Assembly: GCA_018401955.1 (NCBI GenBank)
Contig: JAGYJT010000001.1
Span: 1 to 64,000 of the forward strand
Direction of reading: 5' to 3'
DNA from: Chitinophagales bacterium
Lineage (GTDB): Bacteria; Bacteroidota; Bacteroidia; Chitinophagales; CAIOSU01
Length of the DNA: 64,000 nt
Both the position numbers and the translations under genes were made by a program. This document shows positions 37,821-46,406 of this stretch, one piece after another. Each line of letters starts with the position of its first letter. Position 1 is the first letter of the stretch. Under the pieces are notes generated by a model. The model did not search any database and was not told where the DNA came from. It was given only the letters and a program-made list of their open reading frames with translations.

Positions 37821-39491
37821 ATGATAATAAGGCTAGTATTTGCTCTTTCCCTGTTTTGCACTTCGTTTTCTGCCACACAAGCGCAGGAGAAGAAAAAAAT
37901 TGAGATACTAGGGGCTGATGTGCTTACTACCGGCACCATAAACGGTGAAAAAGTCCGTAAGCTTATCGGTAACGTAAAAATGAAGCAGGACGATGTATAC
38001 ATGGACTGCGACAGTGCCTACTTTTATACCAACCGTAATGCTACCGACGCCTTTGGTAATGTTTACATTCACCAACAAGATTTACAGATTTATGCTGATT
38101 CGCTAAAGTATAATGGCGATGACCGTATTGCCGACCTATTTGGCAATGTGCGCCTTATTGAGCCTAGGATGAACCTCACAACCAAACGGCTTACTTACAA
38201 CATGGTGACCAAAACTGCCAAATACAGTATGGGCGGGCATGTAGTAAACGACCAAACCGACTTAGTTAGCCAAACAGGTTATTACAACTCTGAAAGCAAA
38301 ATGGCTTTTTTTAGGCACGATGTAAAACTGGTAAACCCCAACTATACCCTAGAGTGCGATACCCTGGGTTATAATATGGATACCGAAACCAGCTACTTTT
38401 ATGGCCCTACCAATATAACTACCAGCGATAGTAAAATATACTGCGAAAGTGGCTGGTATAATGGTAAAACCGAAATATCATCTTTCGGAAAGAATACGAT
38501 ACTAGACAACCCACCACAGATACTATACGCGGATAGCCTTTACTACGAAAAGAAAAACGGATACGGCGAGGCATATTATCACTTTGATTGGGTAGATACT
38601 AGCCAAAACATTGTGATGAGCGGCGGTAAGGCTATCTTTTTTGAAAAAACAGACTCCATTACTGCCACAGAAAAGCCGTTGCTTACTTACGTGCTTGATG
38701 GCGACTCGCTGCATATTGCCGCCGATACCCTTATCAGCCGAAAAGATACGGTTGAGGAGCGCGAGCTTTTTGCATATCACAAGGTGCGCCTCTATAAAAG
38801 TGATTTACAAGGTAAATGCGACTCGCTGGTGTATGCCTTTCGCGACTCTACTATACGCATGTACCGCGAGCCAATTTTATGGGGCGATGATAGCCAAATG
38901 ACGGGCGATACCATATACCTGTACATGAAAAACAACCAAATGGACCGGGTAGAGCTGTTCCCTAAAGGGTTTATCATCAATGAGTCGTTCCCTAAGCTAT
39001 ACGACCAGATAAAGGGTAGGCATATTTGGGGCTACTTTGTTGATGGTGACTTAAACAATATGCACGTGGTGGGTAATGGTGAAAGTATCTATTTTGGCAA
39101 AGATGAGCGAAAAGCCTTTTTGGGTATTAATAAAGCAGCATGCAGCGAGATGTGGATTTACCTAAAAGAAAACAAAGTAAGCCGCATTAAATTTTATACC
39201 AAGCCCACAGCCACCTTCCACCCGATACAGCTGGTAAACCCCGAAACCTTTAAGCTAGAAGATTTCAATTGGCGCTACGAACAGCGGCCTAAAAGCAAAG
39301 AGGACTTGCTTACCGAGCCAGTAGCAGACACAACTAGCAGTGCCATAAACGAGGTAAATACCAAAAAAAAGGGGTCAAAGATTGGTATGTCTCCTATCGA
39401 GGAGGTAATAGAAGACACCTTACCCCTGCCTGCGCCGTTACCTGTAACCAATGAAACGGACACCGTAGCACCTGAGCCAATTAAGCCCTAG
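37821..39491 (+). CDS. OstA-like (LptA-type) envelope protein
   Basis: 'RKLIGNVKMKQDDVYMDCDSAYFYTNRNATDAFGNVYIHQQDLQIYADSLKYNGDDRIADLFGNVRLIEP' OstA repeat motifs. Confidence 0.9.
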   Translation: MIIRLVFALSLFCTSFSATQAQEKKKIEILGADVLTTGTINGEKVRKLIGNVKMKQDDVYMDCDSAYFYTNRNATDAFGNVYIHQQDLQIYADSLKYNGDDRIADLFGNVRLIEPRMNLTTKRLTYNMVTKTAKYSMGGHVVNDQTDLVSQTGYYNSESKMAFFRHDVKLVNPNYTLECDTLGYNMDTETSYFYGPTNITTSDSKIYCESGWYNGKTEISSFGKNTILDNPPQILYADSLYYEKKNGYGEAYYHFDWVDTSQNIVMSGGKAIFFEKTDSITATEKPLLTYVLDGDSLHIAADTLISRKDTVEERELFAYHKVRLYKSDLQGKCDSLVYAFRDSTIRMYREPILWGDDSQMTGDTIYLYMKNNQMDRVELFPKGFIINESFPKLYDQIKGRHIWGYFVDGDLNNMHVVGNGESIYFGKDERKAFLGINKAACSEMWIYLKENKVSRIKFYTKPTATFHPIQLVNPETFKLEDFNWRYEQRPKSKEDLLTEPVADTTSSAINEVNTKKKGSKIGMSPIEEVIEDTLPLPAPLPVTNETDTVAPEPIKP

Positions 39492-40489
39492 GGCTCTGGC
39501 TGAGGTTCTGGCTCTGGCTCAATATAGATGGGTGTAGGCTCCTGATTAATATCGCCATGTACATTTTTTGATGCATCGGGCAGTGGCGGGTTGCCCCTAT
39601 CAATAGTTAGCTCGTAAACATTGCTAATGTAATTCCATTTGCCATCCTTCCATTCAAACGCATCGTAGCTACCATCAGGTATTAATGATATTGGCACATC
39701 TTTACCAAATGCATGGGTTGATTTGATATGGTCGAATACCACAATGTTGTCATCAGGGTTATAGTTGAGGGTTAGCTTGGCATCGAATTTATAATAAACA
39801 AAAAACCTAGTAAGCGGCTTTCTTACAGGGTACGGAAACTCCTGTGCAAAGGTATCTGGTATTTCAAATATTGGTGCACCAAACACAGGCTTACTATCTT
39901 CAAAGTGCAGCACATCCATCACCTTTACGTGGCTAAACAAATCGTTGCCATCAAAGCCGAATAAAGTATAATAGGTTTTGCCTTTCGCCTTGGTCTCAAC
40001 CATATTATAATAATAGGCTCCATACCAGCAACTAGGCGATAACAAGGTATCTTGAGGGTTAGCGATAGAGTCAGTTCTATCAATAAGCGGGTATAGTTTC
40101 AAGTCTTTGTTGTTCATTTGTATAGTACCAAAATAGCGATACGACCCGCCGTCTAACGCCACCTGCCAAGTAAAAATCCTGAAGCTACTATCGGCAGGAT
40201 ACAAGGTAGAGATAATGGGCACCGAATCGAACGGATAATTAAATGAGCCCGGTACCTTAAGCGCTTCTACAAACTTAGGTATAAAGGTATAGCAAGCGCG
40301 CATGCGCTCTAGGTTTGAGGTGTCGGTAAACATCACAAACGACAGCGGGTTAAGTTCTTCTTCGGCCATTTTCAACTTATCCCTATTTTCTTGGGTAAGT
40401 TCAACCGAAACTTTTCCAGAACCCTTCTTTTTACCTTGCCCAACGGCAAAAAACGGCAACAACACCAATAACAATATTATGTACTTCAT
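39488..40489 (-). CDS. Hypothetical secreted protein with C-terminal Pro-Glu tail
   Basis: Signal peptide 'IILLLVLLPFFAVGQG'; tail 'EPTPIYIEPEPEPQPEP'. Confidence 0.8.
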   Translation of the reverse strand: MKYIILLLVLLPFFAVGQGKKKGSGKVSVELTQENRDKLKMAEEELNPLSFVMFTDTSNLERMRACYTFIPKFVEALKVPGSFNYPFDSVPIISTLYPADSSFRIFTWQVALDGGSYRYFGTIQMNNKDLKLYPLIDRTDSIANPQDTLLSPSCWYGAYYYNMVETKAKGKTYYTLFGFDGNDLFSHVKVMDVLHFEDSKPVFGAPIFEIPDTFAQEFPYPVRKPLTRFFVYYKFDAKLTLNYNPDDNIVVFDHIKSTHAFGKDVPISLIPDGSYDAFEWKDGKWNYISNVYELTIDRGNPPLPDASKNVHGDINQEPTPIYIEPEPEPQPEP

Positions 40490-40585
40490 AGGGCAAAGTT
40501 AATGAGCGTAACCTGTGATAAGTAACTAGTAAATAGATTCCTTTATTGTGGGTGTAGCAAATACTTTGCCACACACCGTTTAAAA

Positions 40586-41827
40586 TCAAATCTTTACCAG
40601 GTACCTTCTAAACAGTTCAAGTGCCATTAGGGCAGTGAGTTCTATATTTTGATGGCGATTGCCCTTAAACGATAACTTCTTGGTACGCATATCAGTTGGC
40701 GAACCATAGGCCACCCAAACGGTTCCTACTGGTTTATCAGGCGTGCCCCCGTCTGGTCCAGCAATGCCCGAAGTGGCTATACCGTAGTCGGTGCCCAATT
40801 TACTGCATACACCCAATAGCATTTCGCGCACGGTTTCTTCACTTACAGCACCGTGGTTATCCAGCGTTTCTTGTTTTACACCAAGCACTTCTCGTTTCGA
40901 ATCGTAGGTATAGCTCACCACGCTACCATAGTAGTATGCTGAGCAACCAGGCACAAGCGTAAGCTGACTGGCAATATATCCACCCGTGCAACTCTCAGCT
41001 GTAGCAATGGTTTTACCTTTTTCCAAAAGTAGCTTACCCACTACTGCTTCCAGCTTGTCTTCATCAAAACCATATATACAGTGGTCAATTTGGGTAACCA
41101 GTTTAGTTACTTGTTCATCAAGCTGTTGCTGTACGGTGGCCCTATCGGTGCCATGTGCAGTTAGGCGCAGCTTTACCGACCCAATATTGGGTAAGTAGGC
41201 CAACTTAATGTTGGCTGGTAAGTTATCTTCAAATATGGCAATCTCCTCTGCCAAAAAAGACTCTCCCTTACCAGCGGTAAGTATATGTTTATGCACAATT
41301 ACTGGCAACCTAAAGTACTGCTTCACCTTGGGCAACACCTGCTGTTGCATTAGTGCCTCCATTTCAAACGGCACGCCTGGCATAGATACGAATGCTTTAC
41401 CGTTTTTTTCAAACCACATACCCCAAGCAGAACCTCTATCGTTGCGCAATGGTGTGCAAGCTTCGGGCATCAAGGCTTGGTCAATGTTTGACTGTAGCAT
41501 GGGCCTGTTTCTACTTGCAAAAAATGCTTCAAGTAGTGCCAATATCTCAGGGTTGCTAACCAATTGGGTATCAAAATATTGAGCTAGGGTTGATTTGGTA
41601 ATGTCGTCTTTAGTTGGGCCGAGGCCACCGGTAATAAGCACTAAATCAGATGCCTGTTCAGCCCTGGCAACTGCCTCCAATATGGCGGCCTTCTCATCGC
41701 TAATAGACAGTATTTCGCGCACTCTGATACCTAATAGGGCCAGCTCTCTACCCATATAAGCCGAATTGGTATCAACAGTTTGACCATACAACAATTCATC
41801 GCCGATGGTAATGATGGTGGCTTGCAT
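40586..41827 (-). CDS. cinA: Competence/damage-inducible protein CinA
   Basis: 'TIGDELLYGQTVDTNSAYMGRELALLGI', 'ITGGLGPTKDDITKSTLA', 'TAESCTGGYIASQLTLVPGCSAYYYGSVVSY'. Confidence 0.96.
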   Translation of the reverse strand: MQATIITIGDELLYGQTVDTNSAYMGRELALLGIRVREILSISDEKAAILEAVARAEQASDLVLITGGLGPTKDDITKSTLAQYFDTQLVSNPEILALLEAFFASRNRPMLQSNIDQALMPEACTPLRNDRGSAWGMWFEKNGKAFVSMPGVPFEMEALMQQQVLPKVKQYFRLPVIVHKHILTAGKGESFLAEEIAIFEDNLPANIKLAYLPNIGSVKLRLTAHGTDRATVQQQLDEQVTKLVTQIDHCIYGFDEDKLEAVVGKLLLEKGKTIATAESCTGGYIASQLTLVPGCSAYYYGSVVSYTYDSKREVLGVKQETLDNHGAVSEETVREMLLGVCSKLGTDYGIATSGIAGPDGGTPDKPVGTVWVAYGSPTDMRTKKLSFKGNRHQNIELTALMALELFRRYLVKI

Positions 41828-41879
41828 ATTGGTATATTTTACCAGTAAAGTTAATGGATGTAGGGTTGCGATTGAAAAA

Positions 41880-42629
41880 TTACTTCAACCCCTTGTACAT
41901 GGCAAAATTTGCCAAACCGATGCGCTGTAAAAAATGCTTAAAGCTAACCCCCAATACACCCAAACCATAAATGGTACTTCGGCGAAGGTTAATAGAGCTT
42001 GCCTCGGCAAAATACTTAGTAGGGCAAGTTACCTCGCCAATACCAAAACCTGCATAAATAATTTGTGAAAGCATTTGATTATCAAACACAAAATCATCTG
42101 AATTTATCTCCAAATCAAGCTTTAGCAGCACTTCTTTGCTAAATGCCCTGTAGCCTGTATGATACTCTGATAACTTTTGGCCGGTAAGCACGTTCTCGGT
42201 AAACGTAAGCAAGCGGTTGGCTATATACTTATATAGTGGCATGCCACCTTTTAGCGCGCCATTGCCCAATATGCGCGAACCCAATACTACTGGGTACAAA
42301 TCGTTGGCAATAATGCTAGCCATTGCTGGGATGAGCAAGGGTGTGTATTGGTAATCGGGGTGAACCATGATGACAATGTCGGCACCCAACTCCAAAGCAG
42401 TTTTGTAGCAGGTTTTTTGGTTACCACCATAGCCACGGTTGTTTTCGTGGCGCACTACATGCTTAATACCAAGTTGGCGGGCTAAATCTGATGTGGCATC
42501 CGTGCTGTGGTCATCAACCAACACCACATCATCCACTATATCCATCGGTATTTCGCGATAGGTTTTTTCCAGAGTTAACTCCGCATTATAAGCTGGTAAT
42601 ACTACTATTACCTTTTTACCGTTTATCAT
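41880..42629 (-). CDS. Family 2 glycosyltransferase
   Basis: 'VVLPAYNAELTLEKTYREIPMDIVDDVVLVDDHSTDAT', 'ADIVIMVHPDYQYTP', 'TGYRAFSKEVL'. Confidence 0.93.
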   Translation of the reverse strand: MINGKKVIVVLPAYNAELTLEKTYREIPMDIVDDVVLVDDHSTDATSDLARQLGIKHVVRHENNRGYGGNQKTCYKTALELGADIVIMVHPDYQYTPLLIPAMASIIANDLYPVVLGSRILGNGALKGGMPLYKYIANRLLTFTENVLTGQKLSEYHTGYRAFSKEVLLKLDLEINSDDFVFDNQMLSQIIYAGFGIGEVTCPTKYFAEASSINLRRSTIYGLGVLGVSFKHFLQRIGLANFAMYKGLK

Positions 42630-42650
42630 AGTAGGGCAAAAATAATAAAT

Positions 42651-42737
42651 AGTTACGGGTTGCGAGTTTTGAGTTTCGAGTTATTGAAAAAAGTCCATTT
42701 AATAAAAAACCACCAACCCGTAACCCGCAACCCGCAA
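42651..42737. repeat. Inverted pair of period-7 extragenic arrays (GGGTTRC/GAGTTNC words)
   Basis: Left arm agttacgggttgcgagttttgagtttcgagttat (42651-42684), right arm caacccgtaacccgcaacccgcaac (42713-42737), opposite orientation. Confidence 0.8.
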
Positions 42738-42745
42738 CTAAAAGC

Positions 42746-42753
42746 TAACTTTG
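42746..42753 (+). promoter_or_regulatory. Candidate -7 element TAACTTTG upstream of the asparaginase-domain gene
   Basis: TANNTTTG match 25 nt before ATG at 42779, immediately after the repeat array; no clear -33 TTG. Confidence 0.4.
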
Positions 42754-42778
42754 CACCCACAAAACAACCACAACACCT

Positions 42779-43282
42779 ATGCCTATTAATGTTTTTGTTA
42801 CCGGCGGTACGTTTGATAAGGAGTACGATATTATCAATGGTCGTTTGTTTTTTAAGGATACCCACTTACCTGAAATTATCAAATTGGGGCGCTGCACGCT
42901 GGATGTTAATATACGCACGCTGATGATGATTGATAGCTTAGAAATGACCGAAGAAGACCGTGAGCTGATAGTAAAGCATTGCAAGCGCTGCGCTGACGAC
43001 CAAATAGTGATAACCCATGGCACCGATACCATGGTAGATACTGCTAAAACCTTGGCCGCCGCAAATATTGCTAAAACCATTGTACTTACCGGTGCTATGA
43101 TACCATACAAGTTTGGCAGCAGCGATGGCCTTTTTAACCTAGGTAGCACTTTAGCCTTTGTGCAGGTGTTGCCACATGGCGTATACCTTGCCATGAACGG
43201 TAAGTTTTATACAGCCGATAACGTGCGCAAAAACAAGCGCACCGGGTATTTTGAAGAAATAAACGACCCAACTAAAGCTTGA
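42779..43282 (+). CDS. Stand-alone asparaginase N-terminal-domain protein (167 aa)
   Basis: 'VFVTGGTFDKEYD', 'ADDQIVITHGTDTMVDTAKTLAA', 'KTIVLTGAMIPYKFGSSDGLFNLGSTLA'. Confidence 0.9.
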   Translation: MPINVFVTGGTFDKEYDIINGRLFFKDTHLPEIIKLGRCTLDVNIRTLMMIDSLEMTEEDRELIVKHCKRCADDQIVITHGTDTMVDTAKTLAAANIAKTIVLTGAMIPYKFGSSDGLFNLGSTLAFVQVLPHGVYLAMNGKFYTADNVRKNKRTGYFEEINDPTKA

Positions 43283-43291
43283 TAACCACTA

Positions 43292-43957
43292 ATGGAAGAC
43301 TTTAGTAAATATTTAGCACCCACTGAGTTTGTTGATAGCGACAACCCAACTATTGTAGCCTTTGCGTACAAGTCGGTAGGTACCAGCACCGCCCCTATTG
43401 AGCAGGCCGTAAAGCTTTACTATGCCGTGCGCGACCATTTCCCATACAACCCTTATGAGGTAGACCTAAGCAAGCATGGCCTAAAAGCCAGCACAGCCCT
43501 GGCCCGAGGCTATGGCTATTGTGTGGAGAAAGCCAACATTATGGCTGCTTGCGCTAGGGTATTGGGTATTCCTAGCCGGTTTGGCTTCGCCGATGTGCGC
43601 AACCACGTGGGTACTGGTAAGTTAATGGAGGTTTTAAAATCAGACGTGATGGCGCTGCATGGTTACGTGGAGCTTTACTTAAACGAAAAATGGGTAAAAG
43701 CAACTCCCGCCTTTAACAAAGCGCTTTGCGAAAAACTAAATGTGGCTCCGCTGGAGTTTAACGGAAAAGACGATTCTATTTTCCAAGAAAACGATGGCGA
43801 TGGTGGCAGATTTATGGAATACGTTTACGACCATGGTACCTATGCCGACCTACCGCGCGAATATATGATACAAGTGCTGCGCAACCATTACCCACACTTG
43901 TTTCCTGAAAATGCCGATGCTGCTGCAGCCGCAGGTATGGCAGTGTTTAAAATGTAG
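43292..43957 (+). CDS. Transglutaminase-like domain protein
   Basis: 'LARGYGYCVEKANIMAACARVLGIPSRFGFADVRNH...ALHGYVELYLNEKWVKATPAFN' (C-H-D-type core). Confidence 0.92.
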   Translation: MEDFSKYLAPTEFVDSDNPTIVAFAYKSVGTSTAPIEQAVKLYYAVRDHFPYNPYEVDLSKHGLKASTALARGYGYCVEKANIMAACARVLGIPSRFGFADVRNHVGTGKLMEVLKSDVMALHGYVELYLNEKWVKATPAFNKALCEKLNVAPLEFNGKDDSIFQENDGDGGRFMEYVYDHGTYADLPREYMIQVLRNHYPHLFPENADAAAAAGMAVFKM

Positions 43958-44114
43958 GATTACAACAAGATTCTTTTATATGGTGCTTTATATTAAGTAC
44001 CCTACCCTATTTATTACACAAACTGTTGGTCGATTGTGCAAAACCGTAACCCGAATGTTAGCGGAATTCTACCTAATTTCACCACTCGAAATTTAAGTGT
44101 TGAATATTCAAATT

Positions 44115-46397
44115 ATGACCTTACGCATTTGGGCAATTTTTTTGCTAATTACCACCCTCGGCACAACAGTAATAGCGCAAGACAATGGTACCGTGCGCGG
44201 TACTGTATTCGATAAAGAAAATGGTGAGCCCATGATTTTCACCAATGTGTTTATCAAAGGCACTACTCGCGGCAGCACTACTGATATCAACGGTTTTTAT
44301 GCCATACCAAACGTACCCCTAGGTTCTTATACCTTGGTAAGCACCACTATTGGTTACGATACCATGGAGGTACAGATTAATATCTCAAAAAATGGGCAAA
44401 TTATTAGCCAAAACCTATACATATCCCCTCGCGATATAAAATTGGATATAGTGAGCATTTCTGCTGAACGGCAGAAAAAACAAACAGAAGTTGAAGTATC
44501 TCAGGTGCGGGTAACCACCAAAGAGATTAGCCAAATACCATCAGTTGGCGGCGAGCCAGATATTGCCCAATATCTGCAAATTATGCCAGGGGTAATTTTT
44601 ACAGGCGACCAAGGTGGGCAGCTATACATACGAGGTGGCTCACCAATACAAACTAGGGTGCTGCTCGATGGCTTGCTTATCTATAACCCTTTCCACTCTA
44701 TCGGTTTGTTCTCGGTATTTGAGACTGACATTGTGCGTAATATCGACATTAGCACTGGTGGTTTTAGCGCTGAGCATGGTGGCAGGCTTTCGGCTGTAAT
44801 GGATGTGAGGATGCAAGACGGTAACAAAAAACGTATTGCAGGTAAGTTTGGCATCAGCCCTTTTTTATCCAAGTTTATACTAGAAGGCCCGCTGGTAAAG
44901 CAAAAAGACAATGGCAGTAGCTTAACCTTTGTATTATCTGGCAGGTACTCATACTTGGATAGAACATCTAAAGTACTGTACCCATATGTGGAGGGCGATA
45001 ACGGCATTCCATTTTCGTTTGGCGACTTTTATGGTAAGCTTGCCTATAACGGTGGCAATGGCTCAAAAATAACGTTGTTCGGTTTCAATTTTAACGATGT
45101 AGCCAACTTTCAAGGCGTAGCCAAATACAAATGGAACTCGTTTGGCATGGGTACCAATTTTGTGTTGGTGCCAGGCGGCTCTAACTTATTGATGAATGGT
45201 ACTATAGGCTACACTAATTACAAAATTGCACTTCAAGAAGCTGACGACCGCCCGCGTGAGAGCGAAATTGGTGGTCTTAATGTAAACATGAATTTTACAT
45301 ACTTTGTTACCGGTGGCCAATTTGACTACGGGATAAATGTAAACTCCTTTAGAACCGATTATAGATTTTTTAACAGCACCGGTACTATCAGTAGCGAAAC
45401 ACAAAACACCACCGAGCTTGGCCTTTATTTCAAGTTCCGTAAGGTTATTGCCAAAAAATTGATTTTAGACCCTAGTATCCGTTTTGATTATTACGCATCG
45501 CTAGCCAATATTTCCGTTGAGCCGCGTTTAGGTATTAAATATAATGTGCACAATAGTTTCCGCCTAAAAGCTGCGGGTGGATTGTACTCTCAAAACTTGA
45601 TAAGTAGCCGCTCTGACAGAGATGTTGTTGACTTATTCAACGGTTTCCTTTCTGGTACCGACCAGACACTAACGCGACCTGATGGCTCAGAGGCCAACCA
45701 CAAGCTACAAAAGGCTTGGCACGCTATTGCCGGCTTTGAGGCCGACATAACCAATAACCTATCGCTTAACGTTGAAGGATACTACAAATGGTTTACCCAA
45801 TTAATCAGCCTAAACCGCGACAAGCTTTTTGTAAACGACCCCGATTACATGCTTGAAACCGGTAAAGCCTATGGTGTAGATGTAATGCTTAAGTTTCAAA
45901 ACAGAAACTGGTTGCTTTATGGTGCCTACTCACTGTCGTGGGTTACCCGCTTTGATGGTGAGCAAACCTACTACCCTTTTTACGATCGTAGGCACAATGC
46001 CAATTTTGTAGCATCATATACATTTGGTAAAACCCTTACTTGGCAAGCCAGCATACGCTACAACATTGGTTCGGGCTTTCCTTTCACACGCACGCAAGCA
46101 TTTTTTGAGCAGGTTGACTTTAGCAATGGCGTAAACACCAACTACACACAAAGCAATGGCGATTTGGGTGTAATATATGAAGAAGACTTAAATGCAGGCC
46201 GTTTGCCAGCCTACCATAGGTTGGATGCCTCCATCCAAAAAGAATTTGCATTGGGTACCAATACCTTGCTCAAAGTATCTGCAAGTGTTACCAATGCTTA
46301 CAACCGTGAAAATATTTTCTATTTCGACAGAGTAAGATACACACGCATAAACCAACTACCTATACTACCTAGCCTTGCTTTGTCGTTATCTTTCTGA
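44115..46397 (+). CDS. TonB-dependent receptor with carboxypeptidase-regulatory-like N-terminal domain
   Basis: 'GTVRGTVFDKENGEPMIFTNVFIKGTTRGSTTDINGFYAIPNVPLGSYTL', 'QLYIRGGSPIQTRVLLDGLLIYNPFHSIGLFSVF'. ATG at 44115 preferred to the listed GTG at 44097. Confidence 0.93.
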   Translation: MTLRIWAIFLLITTLGTTVIAQDNGTVRGTVFDKENGEPMIFTNVFIKGTTRGSTTDINGFYAIPNVPLGSYTLVSTTIGYDTMEVQINISKNGQIISQNLYISPRDIKLDIVSISAERQKKQTEVEVSQVRVTTKEISQIPSVGGEPDIAQYLQIMPGVIFTGDQGGQLYIRGGSPIQTRVLLDGLLIYNPFHSIGLFSVFETDIVRNIDISTGGFSAEHGGRLSAVMDVRMQDGNKKRIAGKFGISPFLSKFILEGPLVKQKDNGSSLTFVLSGRYSYLDRTSKVLYPYVEGDNGIPFSFGDFYGKLAYNGGNGSKITLFGFNFNDVANFQGVAKYKWNSFGMGTNFVLVPGGSNLLMNGTIGYTNYKIALQEADDRPRESEIGGLNVNMNFTYFVTGGQFDYGINVNSFRTDYRFFNSTGTISSETQNTTELGLYFKFRKVIAKKLILDPSIRFDYYASLANISVEPRLGIKYNVHNSFRLKAAGGLYSQNLISSRSDRDVVDLFNGFLSGTDQTLTRPDGSEANHKLQKAWHAIAGFEADITNNLSLNVEGYYKWFTQLISLNRDKLFVNDPDYMLETGKAYGVDVMLKFQNRNWLLYGAYSLSWVTRFDGEQTYYPFYDRRHNANFVASYTFGKTLTWQASIRYNIGSGFPFTRTQAFFEQVDFSNGVNTNYTQSNGDLGVIYEEDLNAGRLPAYHRLDASIQKEFALGTNTLLKVSASVTNAYNRENIFYFDRVRYTRINQLPILPSLALSLSF

Positions 46398-46406
46398 CCT
46401 AACTAA

